Assembly (NCBI RefSeq): GCF_014204495.1
Contig: NZ_JACHLN010000001.1
Span: forward strand, 1,054,001 to 1,118,000
Length of the DNA stretch: 64,000 bases
Source: Sphingomonas kyeonggiensis
GTDB lineage: Bacteria > Pseudomonadota > Alphaproteobacteria > Sphingomonadales > Sphingomonadaceae
Direction: 5' to 3'
The first letter of the stretch is position 1; every line of letters starts with the position of its first letter. The notes under the pieces were generated by a model. The model was given only the letters and a program-made list of their open reading frames with translations. It made no database searches and was not told where the DNA came from. Positions 27,394 through 36,071 of this stretch are shown here, piece by piece. A program made the translations under genes and the position numbers.

Positions 27394-30146
27394 TGCGCTG
27401 CGCCCCAGCTCGGGCCCACGCCGATCTCGACGCCGAGCGGCACGGTCAGCTTCACCGCCGGCTCGGCCGCGGTCGCCATCACCCGCTGGATGACCGGCTT
27501 GGCGGCCTCCACATCCCCCTCGGGCAGCTCGAACACCAGTTCGTCATGCACCTGGAGCAGCATCTTGACGTTGGGCAGCCCCGCTTCGAGCAGGGCCGGG
27601 CCCATCCGCGCCATGGCGCGCTTGATGATGTCGGCGCTGGTGCCCTGGATCGGTGCATTGATCGCCGCGCGCTCGCTGCCGGCGCGCTCGTTCGGGTTGG
27701 AGGCCTTGAGGCGCGGGAAGTGGGTCTTCCGGCCGAACAGCGTGGTGGTGTAGCCGCGTTCCTTGGCGAGGCTCAGCGTGTCGGCGATGTAGCGGTTTAT
27801 GCCCGGGAAGCGTTCGAAATAGCGGTTGATCATCGCCTGCGCCTCGTCGGGCGTCACGTCGAGCCGCCCGGCCAGGCCCCAGCGCGAGATGCCGTAGAGG
27901 ATCGCGAAGTTGATGGTCTTGGCGCGGCCGCGGGTGTCGCGGTTCACTTCGCCGAACAGCTCCATCGCGGTGCGATTGTGGATGTCCTCGCCCTGCTCGA
28001 AGGCTTCGCGCAGCGCGGGCACGTCGGCGATATGCGCGGCCAGCCGCAGTTCGATCTGCGAATAGTCGGCCGAGAGGATGACATTGCCCGGCTCCGCCAC
28101 AAAGGCATCGCGGATCTGCCGCCCGGTCTCGGTGCGGATCGGGATGTTCTGGAGATTGGGGTCGGTCGAGCTCAATCGCCCGGTCTGCGCGCCGGTGAGC
28201 GAATAGCTCGTATGCACGCGGCCGGTCGCCGGATTGATCTGCGCCTGCAGCGCATCGGTGTAGGTCGACTTGAGCTTGGTGAGCTGGCGCCAGTCGAGCA
28301 CCTTGAGCACCATCTCGCGGCCCGGCGAATCCTTGTCCGCCGCGATCCGCTCGAGCTCGTTGACATCCGTCGAATAGACGCCGGACTTGCCCTTGCGCCC
28401 GCCCTTGATCCCCATCTTGTCGAAGAGGACGTCGCCGAGCTGCTTGGGGCTGCCGATGGTGAACTTGAACCCGGCAATGCCGTGGATCTCTTCCTCCAGC
28501 GCCGCGATCTGGTGCGAGAAGTCGGTCGAGAGCTTGTGGAGGACCTGCGCATCCACCTTGATGCCCTCGCGCTCCATGCCGGCGATCACCGAGACCAGCG
28601 GCCGGTCGACCATCTCATAGACGCGGGTCGAGCCTTCATAGGCCAGCCGCGGCTTGAAGCGCCGCCACAGCCGCAGCGTGACGTCGGCATCCTCGGCGGC
28701 GTAGCGGGTGGCGGCCTTGAGATCGACCTGGCCGAAGCCGAGCTGGTTCTTCCCCGTGCCGACCACGTCCTTGTAGGCGATGCAGCTGTGCGATAGGTGC
28801 GTCGCCGCCAGTTCGTCCATGCCGTGGCCGTGCAGGCCGGCATCGAGGTCGAAGCTCATCACGATCGTGTCGTCATAGGGCGCGACATCGATCCCGACAC
28901 GGCCCAGCACGATCATGTCGTACTTCAGATTGTGCCCGATCTTGAGGACCGCGGGGTCCTCGAGCAGCGGCTTCAGCCTGGCGATCGCCACCGAGCGATC
29001 GATCTGCACCGGCTTCTCGGCGAACATGTCGGTACCGCCATGGCCGAGCGGAATATAGCAGGCGAGGTTGGGGTGCAGCGCCATCGACACGCCGACCAGC
29101 TCGGCGCGCGTCGCATCGACGCCGGTCGTCTCGGTATCGATCGCGACCCAGCCCTGATGCCTGGCGATGGTGATCCAGCGATCGAGCGCGGTCTCGTCGG
29201 TGACCGTCTCATAGCCGTCGTGATTGCAGGGCGGGTCTTCCTCCAGCCCCGGCGTCTCATGCGTCTCGACCGGCGCCTCGGCCACCGCCGACAGCCGGTT
29301 GAGCAGGGTGCGGAAGCCGTGATGCTCGAGGAAGGCGCGCAGCGGCGCATCCGGGATGCCCTGCAGCGCGAAATCCTCGAGCGGCTCGGGCAGCGGCACG
29401 TCGCTCGCGAGCTGCACCAGCTGGTGCGACAGCCGCGCCATATCGGCATGCTCGATCAGATTGTCGCGCATCTTGGACGGCTTCATCGCCGGTGCCGCCT
29501 CCAGCACCGCCTCGACCGTGCCGAACTCCTGGATTAGCTTGGCGGCGGTCTTGGGGCCGATGCCCTTCACGCCGGGAACATTGTCGACACTGTCGCCCAT
29601 CAGCGCCAGCACTTCGCCCAGCTTCTCGGGGCCGACGCCGAACTTCTCCTCGGTGTCCGCCGGGCCCAGCCGCCGGTTGTTCATCGTGTCGAGCATGTCG
29701 ACCGACGGATCGGTCATCAGCTGCATCAGGTCCTTGTCGGAGCTGACGATGGTCACCTGCCAGCCCTGGGCCAGCGCCGCCTTGGTATAGCTGGCGATCA
29801 AATCGTCGGCTTCCCAGCCGGCTTCCTCGATGCAGGGCAGCGAGAAGGCGCGCGTCGCGTCGCGGATCATCGGGAACTGGGGCACCAGATCCTCGGGCGC
29901 CGGCGGGCGGTGCGCCTTGTACTGGTCGTACAGCTCGTTGCGGAAGGTGTGCTCGCTCTTGTCGAGCACCACCGCCATGTGAGTCGGGCCGTCGGCCTTG
30001 TTCAGCGTGTCGACCAGCTTCCACAGCATGGTCGTATAGCCATAGACGGCACCCACCGGCTCGCCATGCTTGTTGGTGAGCGGCGGCAGCCGATGATAGG
30101 CGCGGAAGATATAGCCGGAGCCATCGACGAGATAGAGATGAGGCAT
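27390..30146 (-). CDS. polA: DNA polymerase I
   Basis: Repair and Okazaki-fragment polymerase, 918 residues with all three domains. The 5'-3' flap nuclease covers 1 to about 260 (LVDGSGYIFRAYHRLPP, EADDLIASYTKAAL, SDKDLMQLM, GIGPKTAAKLIQEFG). The 3'-5' proofreading domain begins at DTETTGVD (about 336), with the acidic residues kept. The polymerase domain carries motif A SADYSQIELRLAAHI (about 690), motif B INFAILYGISRWGL and motif C LQVHDELVFELP (about 867). The proofreading acids suggest an active exonuclease. It is followed by the overlapping flippase gene. Confidence 0.98.
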   Translation of the reverse strand: MPHLYLVDGSGYIFRAYHRLPPLTNKHGEPVGAVYGYTTMLWKLVDTLNKADGPTHMAVVLDKSEHTFRNELYDQYKAHRPPAPEDLVPQFPMIRDATRAFSLPCIEEAGWEADDLIASYTKAALAQGWQVTIVSSDKDLMQLMTDPSVDMLDTMNNRRLGPADTEEKFGVGPEKLGEVLALMGDSVDNVPGVKGIGPKTAAKLIQEFGTVEAVLEAAPAMKPSKMRDNLIEHADMARLSHQLVQLASDVPLPEPLEDFALQGIPDAPLRAFLEHHGFRTLLNRLSAVAEAPVETHETPGLEEDPPCNHDGYETVTDETALDRWITIARHQGWVAIDTETTGVDATRAELVGVSMALHPNLACYIPLGHGGTDMFAEKPVQIDRSVAIARLKPLLEDPAVLKIGHNLKYDMIVLGRVGIDVAPYDDTIVMSFDLDAGLHGHGMDELAATHLSHSCIAYKDVVGTGKNQLGFGQVDLKAATRYAAEDADVTLRLWRRFKPRLAYEGSTRVYEMVDRPLVSVIAGMEREGIKVDAQVLHKLSTDFSHQIAALEEEIHGIAGFKFTIGSPKQLGDVLFDKMGIKGGRKGKSGVYSTDVNELERIAADKDSPGREMVLKVLDWRQLTKLKSTYTDALQAQINPATGRVHTSYSLTGAQTGRLSSTDPNLQNIPIRTETGRQIRDAFVAEPGNVILSADYSQIELRLAAHIADVPALREAFEQGEDIHNRTAMELFGEVNRDTRGRAKTINFAILYGISRWGLAGRLDVTPDEAQAMINRYFERFPGINRYIADTLSLAKERGYTTTLFGRKTHFPRLKASNPNERAGSERAAINAPIQGTSADIIKRAMARMGPALLEAGLPNVKMLLQVHDELVFELPEGDVEAAKPVIQRVMATAAEPAVKLTVPLGVEIGVGPSWGAAH

Positions 30147-30189
30147 TGCCGCGCCGGGATAGCCGAGCCGGTGCGCCGAACAAAGCCCC

Positions 30190-30807
30190 TCAGGCCATTA
30201 CGATATTTTGCAGGGTGAACTGGAAGGGCGAGGACTCGTCGCCCGGGCCGTTGCCGGTCATCACGATATCGGCGCTGGCGATGCCGAGCAGCGAGATCTC
30301 GCTATTGTCCTGCGCCACGCTGATCGGAACCGGCGAATCCGCCGGTGTCATCTGGGAGAAGGTGCCGACCCAGAGCCGGGGCTCCAGCACGAACTCGGCC
30401 CTCGCCCCCGGATGGATGACGGCACCGCCCGAATAGAGCCTGCTGTCCTTGTAGATCTGCGCGGTGATCGCCCCGCTCGGGAGGGTATTGATCAGCTCGA
30501 TTGCCCGGGGGTTGCTCGCCGGACCGGTCATCTGGATCGTGTCGCCGGCATTGGTGAAGGTCGCCGCGAAGCGCTGGCCCGCTTCGGCCGGCAGGCGCGG
30601 CGTGTAATTGCCGTCGCTGTCGAGATAGCTGATCTGCGAAGCCGCCGGATAGGTGAAGGGGTGATTGCTGCCCGGCCCGCAATTGCGAATCACCTTCCAG
30701 GCTGCTGCGGGACCTGCCTGGGGAGGCGGCAGGTTCTCCGAATAGAACAGCACCTGCGTGTTGTGGGTGTCGTTCGATCTGTTGATGAAGTTGAGCCGGA
30801 TATCCAC
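30190..30807 (-). CDS. Conserved-type beta-rich protein, unknown function
   Basis: I cannot assign a function to this 205-residue protein. It lacks a signal peptide and membrane helix, is poor in charged helices and rich in Thr/Ser/Pro/Asn, so a beta-sandwich is likely. It opens with MDIRLNFINRSNDTHNTQVL and closes with ISLLGIASADIVMTGNGPG and PFQFTLQNIV. From memory, proteins with this opening and closing occur scattered in bacteria without assigned function, but I could not check this. A 2OG-Fe(II) oxygenase gene lies 63 bp upstream on the same strand, so the pair may form an operon. Confidence 0.65.
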   Translation of the reverse strand: MDIRLNFINRSNDTHNTQVLFYSENLPPPQAGPAAAWKVIRNCGPGSNHPFTYPAASQISYLDSDGNYTPRLPAEAGQRFAATFTNAGDTIQMTGPASNPRAIELINTLPSGAITAQIYKDSRLYSGGAVIHPGARAEFVLEPRLWVGTFSQMTPADSPVPISVAQDNSEISLLGIASADIVMTGNGPGDESSPFQFTLQNIVMA

Positions 30808-30870
30808 GCGACTAGCTCCCCGGAAGTTTCGGCGACTATCCGGGGTTTTCGTTTCGGGTGCGAGTCGAGA

Positions 30871-31563
30871 TTACACCGAATCATGGAATATCACGCCGAG
30901 TACATGGCGCCGTCCGCTGCGCACTTCGCTGACGCCATGACGCATGTTCACCCGGTAGTCGCCCCGGCTGCCGCGCACCGGGCGTTGATGCACGGCGAAG
31001 ACCACGGCATCGCCCTGGCTCAGCGGCACTACCGAAGCGCGCGACTGCATGCGCGGGCGCTGCTCGGTCAGCACGAACTCGCCGCCGGTGAAGCCTTCGC
31101 CCGGCGCGGAGAGCAGCACCGCCAGCTGGAGCGGGAAGACATGCGCGCCGTACAGGTCCTGGTGGAGGCAGTTGTAATCGCCCGGGCCGTAGCGAAGCAG
31201 CAGCGGGGTCGGGCGTAGCTGGCCCGCCGCATGGCAGTGCGCGAGGAAGTCGCCATGCGCGGGCGGGAAGCGCTGCTCGATCCCCATCCGATGGTTCCAG
31301 AGATTGGCAAGTGCCGCGAGCGGCGGATAGAGGCCGGTCCGCAGCCGTGCCACGATGCCCGGCAGCGGATAGGCGAAATAGCGATATTCGCCGCGGCCAA
31401 AGCCGTGCCGCGCCATCACCACCCGGCTGCGAAATCCGGCTTCCGCATCATAGAGCGCGGCGGTTCCGGCGCATTCGGCGGGAGAGAGCAGGCCGGGCAG
31501 CACGGCCCAGCCCTGCGTGTCGAGCGATACGGCGATCGCGGTCCAGTCGAAACGGTCAAGCAT
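30871..31563 (-). CDS. 2-oxoglutarate/Fe(II)-dependent dioxygenase
   Basis: A 230-residue double-stranded beta-helix oxygenase. The iron triad is visible: HQD in YNCLHQDLYGAHVF (about 135-137) and the second His in VNMRHGVSEV (about 209). The Arg that binds 2-oxoglutarate would be one of the two in SGRRHVLGVIFHD, close behind. FPLQLAVLLSAPGEGFTGGEFVLTEQ is the typical major sheet. It resembles prolyl-4-hydroxylase-like proteins (COG3826); the substrate is unknown. The unknown 205-residue protein follows 63 bp downstream and could be a substrate or partner, which is speculative. Confidence 0.87.
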   Translation of the reverse strand: MLDRFDWTAIAVSLDTQGWAVLPGLLSPAECAGTAALYDAEAGFRSRVVMARHGFGRGEYRYFAYPLPGIVARLRTGLYPPLAALANLWNHRMGIEQRFPPAHGDFLAHCHAAGQLRPTPLLLRYGPGDYNCLHQDLYGAHVFPLQLAVLLSAPGEGFTGGEFVLTEQRPRMQSRASVVPLSQGDAVVFAVHQRPVRGSRGDYRVNMRHGVSEVRSGRRHVLGVIFHDSV

Positions 31564-31618
31564 GGCGCCGGGCTAGCGGGTTGCTGCCTCGCGCGCCTTC
31601 CGCTGCTTGCGCCCGAAC

Positions 31619-32806
31619 TCACTTGCCGCTGGTGAAGGCCTTCCACGCCGGATCGGCAGTGTCCTGCACCGGCGGCGTGCTGCCATGATGCGCGACGATC
31701 GCCTGCGCCACCTGCTGCATCAGCATCTGGCGCTCGCGGATCGGGCGGCGGGTGTCGCCGATCATCACGGCCAGCGCATAGGAAGTGCCGTCCGGCGCGG
31801 TGAGGATGCCGACGTCGTTGAAGCCCGCGGTGCGCGAACCAAGGTCCTGGCCGGTCCCGGTCTTGTGGCCATAGACCCAGCCGGCAGGGACCGCGCCATG
31901 CACGCGGTAGCGCCCGGTCTTGGCACCATCCATCGTCCGGATCAGCCAGGCGGTCGAGGTCGGCGACAGCAGCTCGCCGCGCTTCAGCCGGGCAAGTGCC
32001 ACCGAGATGCCGGCAGCGGCCGCGCCGTCGGGCGGGTTCTTCACATAGGATTCGTACGCCGCGAGGCGAACCGCGGGCGACAGCCGCGAGCGGGCGACCA
32101 TGAAGGCGTTGCCCATCGAATATTCCTGCTTCCACTCCAGCCCGGCGGTGCCCGCCTGGAGCAATCGCTCGCCGGGGCCGAAGCGCACGCCGGTGATGCC
32201 CTTGCGCGCCAGGAAGGCGCGGATCGCGTCGGGCCCGCCGACCAGCCGGAGCAGCTTGTCGTTGCAGGTGTTGTCGCTCATCTGCATCGCCCGGCGGACG
32301 ATCTCGCCGACCGTGGTGGTATAGCCCTGGTCGCCCTTCACCAGCGCGGCGATCGGCTGGTGGAACAGGGTGAAGTCGGCCTTGGTGATGGTGATCGGGT
32401 CTTCGAGGCGGATCTTGCCCTGGTCGATCTGGTCGAGCACCGTCATGGTGACCCAGAGCTTCGACACGCTCTGCTGCGGCATCGGCCGCGCGGCGTCGTT
32501 CGAGGTGACGATCCAGCCGTCCCGCACATTGGTCACCGCCACGCCGACCAGGCCGTCGAAATTGCGGGTGATGCCGTCGATCGCGCTGACCAGCCCCTGC
32601 GGTGCGGGCCTGCTCGGCTTCCAGGTGGCTGCGGTCGGCTTGGCGCTGCCTTCCCAGGGGAAGGCCAGGCTCACGCCGTAGCTGGCGGGCGCGAAGGTGG
32701 CGAGCGAGGGATCCCCGTGCACCGTGCAGCCGACCAGCATCGCCGGGCCGAGGCCCGCGATCGTCACTGCCCGTTGAAATCTCGAGAAGTCCTCGAACTT
32801 AAACAC
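31619..32806 (-). CDS. Class A beta-lactamase-like serine hydrolase, probable lipoprotein
   Basis: A 395-residue protein with a lipobox-like MLVGC (Cys27) after an unusual acidic start. It carries the class A catalytic set: SVSK (Ser113, Lys116), SDN (177-179), a Glu at about 213 spaced 36 residues after the SDN serine as in standard Glu166, and HKTGTG (Lys about 315). Between Glu213 and KTG there is roughly 35 residues more than in standard class A enzymes, with the usual TxxxMAxAL-like and RTMDGAKTG helices still visible, so the omega-loop region is enlarged. Beta-lactam hydrolysis is likely but unproven; a penicillin-recognising hydrolase of other function is the alternative. Monocistronic, no ampR-like neighbour. 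Confidence 0.82.
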   Translation of the reverse strand: MFKFEDFSRFQRAVTIAGLGPAMLVGCTVHGDPSLATFAPASYGVSLAFPWEGSAKPTAATWKPSRPAPQGLVSAIDGITRNFDGLVGVAVTNVRDGWIVTSNDAARPMPQQSVSKLWVTMTVLDQIDQGKIRLEDPITITKADFTLFHQPIAALVKGDQGYTTTVGEIVRRAMQMSDNTCNDKLLRLVGGPDAIRAFLARKGITGVRFGPGERLLQAGTAGLEWKQEYSMGNAFMVARSRLSPAVRLAAYESYVKNPPDGAAAAGISVALARLKRGELLSPTSTAWLIRTMDGAKTGRYRVHGAVPAGWVYGHKTGTGQDLGSRTAGFNDVGILTAPDGTSYALAVMIGDTRRPIRERQMLMQQVAQAIVAHHGSTPPVQDTADPAWKAFTSGK

Positions 32807-32972
32807 TTTTACCCGACCCTTTACCCGTTCGGAATCATGTAGCGGATGTGCGTATCGCGAAAGGCCGCGCTATCCCGGGTTGCGACGAATGCCAGTCTTG
32901 TAGCGGTGAAGCGTGAACATCGCGGAAACCGGACGCGCTTTTTGGCCAGAACGCAGGGAAAATCCTGAGGTT

Positions 32973-34406
32973 TCAATTGCCGCTGGCGGCGAGCCAGGCG
33001 TTGAGGCTGGTCGCGGTCGGATCCGGCGTGCAGCTGCCGATGCGCCGCGCGACGCAGCCCGGCGCATCGGTGATGCCCGGCGCGGCACAGCTTTCGAGGC
33101 GATATTGCCGGGGCAGCTCGGCGACATGCGCACGCGGTGCAACCAACACATCGAATGCATCGGCGCGGCGCCGGGCTTCCTCCGGCGTCCCGATCACATA
33201 GATCGGGGTATCGCGGCGATAGAGCGCATAGGCGCCGGCGACTGTGTCGCGCGGGCGATAGAGCGCGAGGCCGCAGGTCCCGGGCGGGCGGCCGGCGCGC
33301 TCCAGTGCAGCGGCGAGATCGGCTTCCATCGTCCAGTTCGGCCGGAAATGCTCCATGGCCAGAGCCGTCGAGGTCCCGCCCCACAGCAAAAGCGTGCCGG
33401 CAGTGGCCAGCGCCAGCCGGCGGCGGGGCACGCGGCGCAACAGGTCGGCACTGCCGATCGCCGCCAGGATCACCAGCAGCGCGGTGCTCGCCAGCACGAA
33501 GCGATATTCCTTGTGGCCGATCAGCGAATGGAAACCGAGATGGACCAGCGCGATCCAGAGCAGCGCCGGGTAGCGCTTCGCCCCGATCCATGCGAGCAGC
33601 AGGATCGGCGCCATCGCCAGATACCAGTACCAGGCGATCAGCTGCAGATAGCCGGTGATCGGCATGACGCCATAGGCCTTGGCGCGCCCTTCGATAATGT
33701 TGATCCGCGCCGCCTCGATCATCCAGCGGAAGGGGACGGCGCCCATGGCGATATTGGCCAGCGCATCCACCGCCAGCGCCCCGCATCCGCCCGCGATCAT
33801 CGGCAGCCAGGCGCCGCGCCAGTCCGCGCGCGCGGTCAGGATCGCCAGGGTGAGCAGGGCGGGGGCGTATTGGATGCGCGCGACGAAGCAGAGCCCCATC
33901 AGCAGCCCGGCAAGGGCGAACCGGCGCGGTCCCGGCCGGTCCCGTGCGAGCAGCAGCCAGACCGCGCCCATCAGCAGCGCCAGCCCGATCGGCTCCGAGA
34001 GCGCGCGCGGGGCGAAGAAGACCAGCTCGAACCAGGTCGCCGCGACGAACCCCGCGACGATCCCGTGCAATCGCGACAGCCTGAGCCCGAGCGCCACCGC
34101 CGCGCCCACGATCACCAGCGAAAGCGCAGCCAGGGTGAGCCGCACGAGCAGCAGGTGCAGCGTCGTATCGGGGGACAGCGCGTGCCCCAGCCCCATCGGC
34201 AGGCTGAGCAGTTCGGGGATCAGCCAGCTGCGAAGGCCCGCGCGATAGTCCCAGGTCTGCACCCAGGGCCCGGCGACCAGGTGCCAGGCCGGCTCGAGAT
34301 ATTGCCAAATCTCGTCGAACCAGCCGACCATGAAGGGAAGGGCGGCGACGGCACGCAGCAGCGCCGCCAGCGCGATCGCCCCCCAGAAGATCCTTTTGGC
34401 GCTCAG
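32973..34406 (-). CDS. GT22-like mannosyltransferase (GT-C membrane glycosyltransferase)
   Basis: A multi-pass enzyme of the ALG9/ALG12/PIG-B type that would transfer a sugar from a lipid-linked donor. The hallmark HKEYRF lies near residue 296, and the N-terminal acidic motif is GWFDEIWQYLEPAWHL. From the first ATG (34331) the frame gives 452 residues but lacks the first membrane helix. Reading further upstream recovers RIFWGAIALAALLRAVAALPF immediately before the motif, with no ATG, GTG or TTG; CTG at 34406 overlaps the nadB stop (CTGA) and is the most plausible start (477 residues). No Shine-Dalgarno is evident, so coupling to nadB translation is likely. Substrate unknown. Confidence 0.75.
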   Translation of the reverse strand: MSAKRIFWGAIALAALLRAVAALPFMVGWFDEIWQYLEPAWHLVAGPWVQTWDYRAGLRSWLIPELLSLPMGLGHALSPDTTLHLLLVRLTLAALSLVIVGAAVALGLRLSRLHGIVAGFVAATWFELVFFAPRALSEPIGLALLMGAVWLLLARDRPGPRRFALAGLLMGLCFVARIQYAPALLTLAILTARADWRGAWLPMIAGGCGALAVDALANIAMGAVPFRWMIEAARINIIEGRAKAYGVMPITGYLQLIAWYWYLAMAPILLLAWIGAKRYPALLWIALVHLGFHSLIGHKEYRFVLASTALLVILAAIGSADLLRRVPRRRLALATAGTLLLWGGTSTALAMEHFRPNWTMEADLAAALERAGRPPGTCGLALYRPRDTVAGAYALYRRDTPIYVIGTPEEARRRADAFDVLVAPRAHVAELPRQYRLESCAAPGITDAPGCVARRIGSCTPDPTATSLNAWLAASGN

Positions 34407-36007
34407 GGCACCAGCACCGTGTCGACCGCCTGCGGCAGCGTCTCGGGATAGTCGAGATTGTAGTGCAGCCCGCGGCTCTCCTTGCGGTGGAGCGCCGAGC
34501 GCACGATCAGGTCGGCGCTTTCCAGCAGGTTGCGCAGCTCGATCAGGTCGGGCGTCACCCGGAAATGGCCGTAATAGTCCGCCACTTCCTCGCGCAGCAT
34601 CTTGATCCGGTGCGCCGCGCGCTCAAGCCGCTTGGTGGTGCGCACGATGCCGACATAGTTCCACATGAAGCGCCGGATCTCGGTCCAGTTCTGCTTGATC
34701 ACCACTTCCTCGTCGGAATCGGTGACGCGGCTCTCGTCCCAGGGCCGGATCGCCGGCACCGGGTGCAGCGCGTCCCAGTGCGCGGTGATGTGGCGCGCCA
34801 CTGCCTCGCCGAACACGAAGCATTCGAGCAGGCTGTTCGACGCCAGGCGGTTGGCGCCGTGCAGGCCGGACTGGGTGACTTCGCCCGCCGCATAGAGATT
34901 GGGCAGGTCGGTGCGCCCGTCGCGGTCCACCATCACGCCGCCGCACGTATAATGCTGGGCGGGCACGACCGGGATCGGCTCGCGGGTCATGTCGATGTCG
35001 AGGTCGAGCAGCCGGGCATGGATCGTCGGGAAGTGATGCTTCACGAACTCGGCGCCCATATGGCTGATGTCGAGATGGACATAGTCGAGGCCGAGCCGCT
35101 TGATCTCATGGTCGATCGCCCGCGCCACGATGTCGCGCGGCGCCAGCTCGGCTCTGGAATCGAACTCCGGCATGAAGCGCTTGCCCGCTTCCTCGCCGGC
35201 ATCGGGCGGCAGCAGCAGCCGCCCGCCCTCGCCGCGCACCGCCTCGGTGATCAGGAAGTTCTTGACCTCGAGATTGTAGAGGCAGGTCGGGTGGAACTGC
35301 ATCATCTCCATGTTCGAGATGCGGCAGCCCGCGCGCCACGCCATCGCGATGCCGTCGCCGGTCGCGCCCCTCGGTGCGGTGGAGAACAGATAGGTCCGCC
35401 CCGCGCCGCCCGTCGCCAGCACCGTCGCCCGCGCGGTGAACAGCTCCACGCGGTTCGTCGCCCGGTTGAAGGCATAGACGCCCCAGACATTGCCCGCGCC
35501 CGAATAGCGCTCCTCGTGCCGGCTGGTCGCCAGGTCGATCACCACCTGGTCGGGCACCAGGGTGATGTTCGGATGGGCCTGCGCCGCCTTGAGCAGGGCC
35601 GTCTGCACCGCCAGGCCGGTGGCGTCGTCGACATGGACGATGCGGCGATGGCTGTGCCCACCCTCGCGAGTCAAATGCAGCGCGCCGCCCTCGGTGTTGA
35701 ACGGCACGCCCAGCTCGGCCAGCCGCGCGATCGCAGCCGGCGCATTCTCGACCACCATCTCCACCGTGGCGCGGTCGTTCAGCCCCGCGCCGGCGATCAT
35801 CGTGTCCTCGATATGGCTCTCGAAGGTGTCGCCGGGCTCGAGCACCGCGGCGATCCCGCCCTGCGCCCAGGCGGTCGAGCCCTCGGCGAACCCGCCCTTG
35901 GCGAGCACGGTAACCTTGAAGCGCTGGGCCAGGTTGAGCGCGGCGGTGAGCCCCGCCGCACCCGATCCGATCACAAGAACGTCGCTGCTATGGGGATCGT
36001 CCGACAT
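34403..36007 (-). CDS. nadB: L-aspartate oxidase
   Basis: FAD enzyme of the fumarate reductase/succinate dehydrogenase family that makes iminoaspartate for NAD synthesis; 534 residues. FAD-binding GSGAAGLTAALNLA (residues 13-26), GSTAWAQGGIAA, TREGGHSHRRIVHVDD, HPTCLY and PAQHYTCGGVMVD are family motifs, and GANRLASNSLLECFVFGE near residue 390 is typical. The C-terminal helical domain is complete. nadA and nadC are not in the window. Its stop codon overlaps the likely CTG start of the GT22 gene. Confidence 0.95.
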   Translation of the reverse strand: MSDDPHSSDVLVIGSGAAGLTAALNLAQRFKVTVLAKGGFAEGSTAWAQGGIAAVLEPGDTFESHIEDTMIAGAGLNDRATVEMVVENAPAAIARLAELGVPFNTEGGALHLTREGGHSHRRIVHVDDATGLAVQTALLKAAQAHPNITLVPDQVVIDLATSRHEERYSGAGNVWGVYAFNRATNRVELFTARATVLATGGAGRTYLFSTAPRGATGDGIAMAWRAGCRISNMEMMQFHPTCLYNLEVKNFLITEAVRGEGGRLLLPPDAGEEAGKRFMPEFDSRAELAPRDIVARAIDHEIKRLGLDYVHLDISHMGAEFVKHHFPTIHARLLDLDIDMTREPIPVVPAQHYTCGGVMVDRDGRTDLPNLYAAGEVTQSGLHGANRLASNSLLECFVFGEAVARHITAHWDALHPVPAIRPWDESRVTDSDEEVVIKQNWTEIRRFMWNYVGIVRTTKRLERAAHRIKMLREEVADYYGHFRVTPDLIELRNLLESADLIVRSALHRKESRGLHYNLDYPETLPQAVDTVLVP

Positions 36008-36071
36008 GTCTCTTCCGCTGGTTCATGCCCGGACTAGGCGTTAGGCAGGAGTGCTGCAACGGGAGAGAGAG

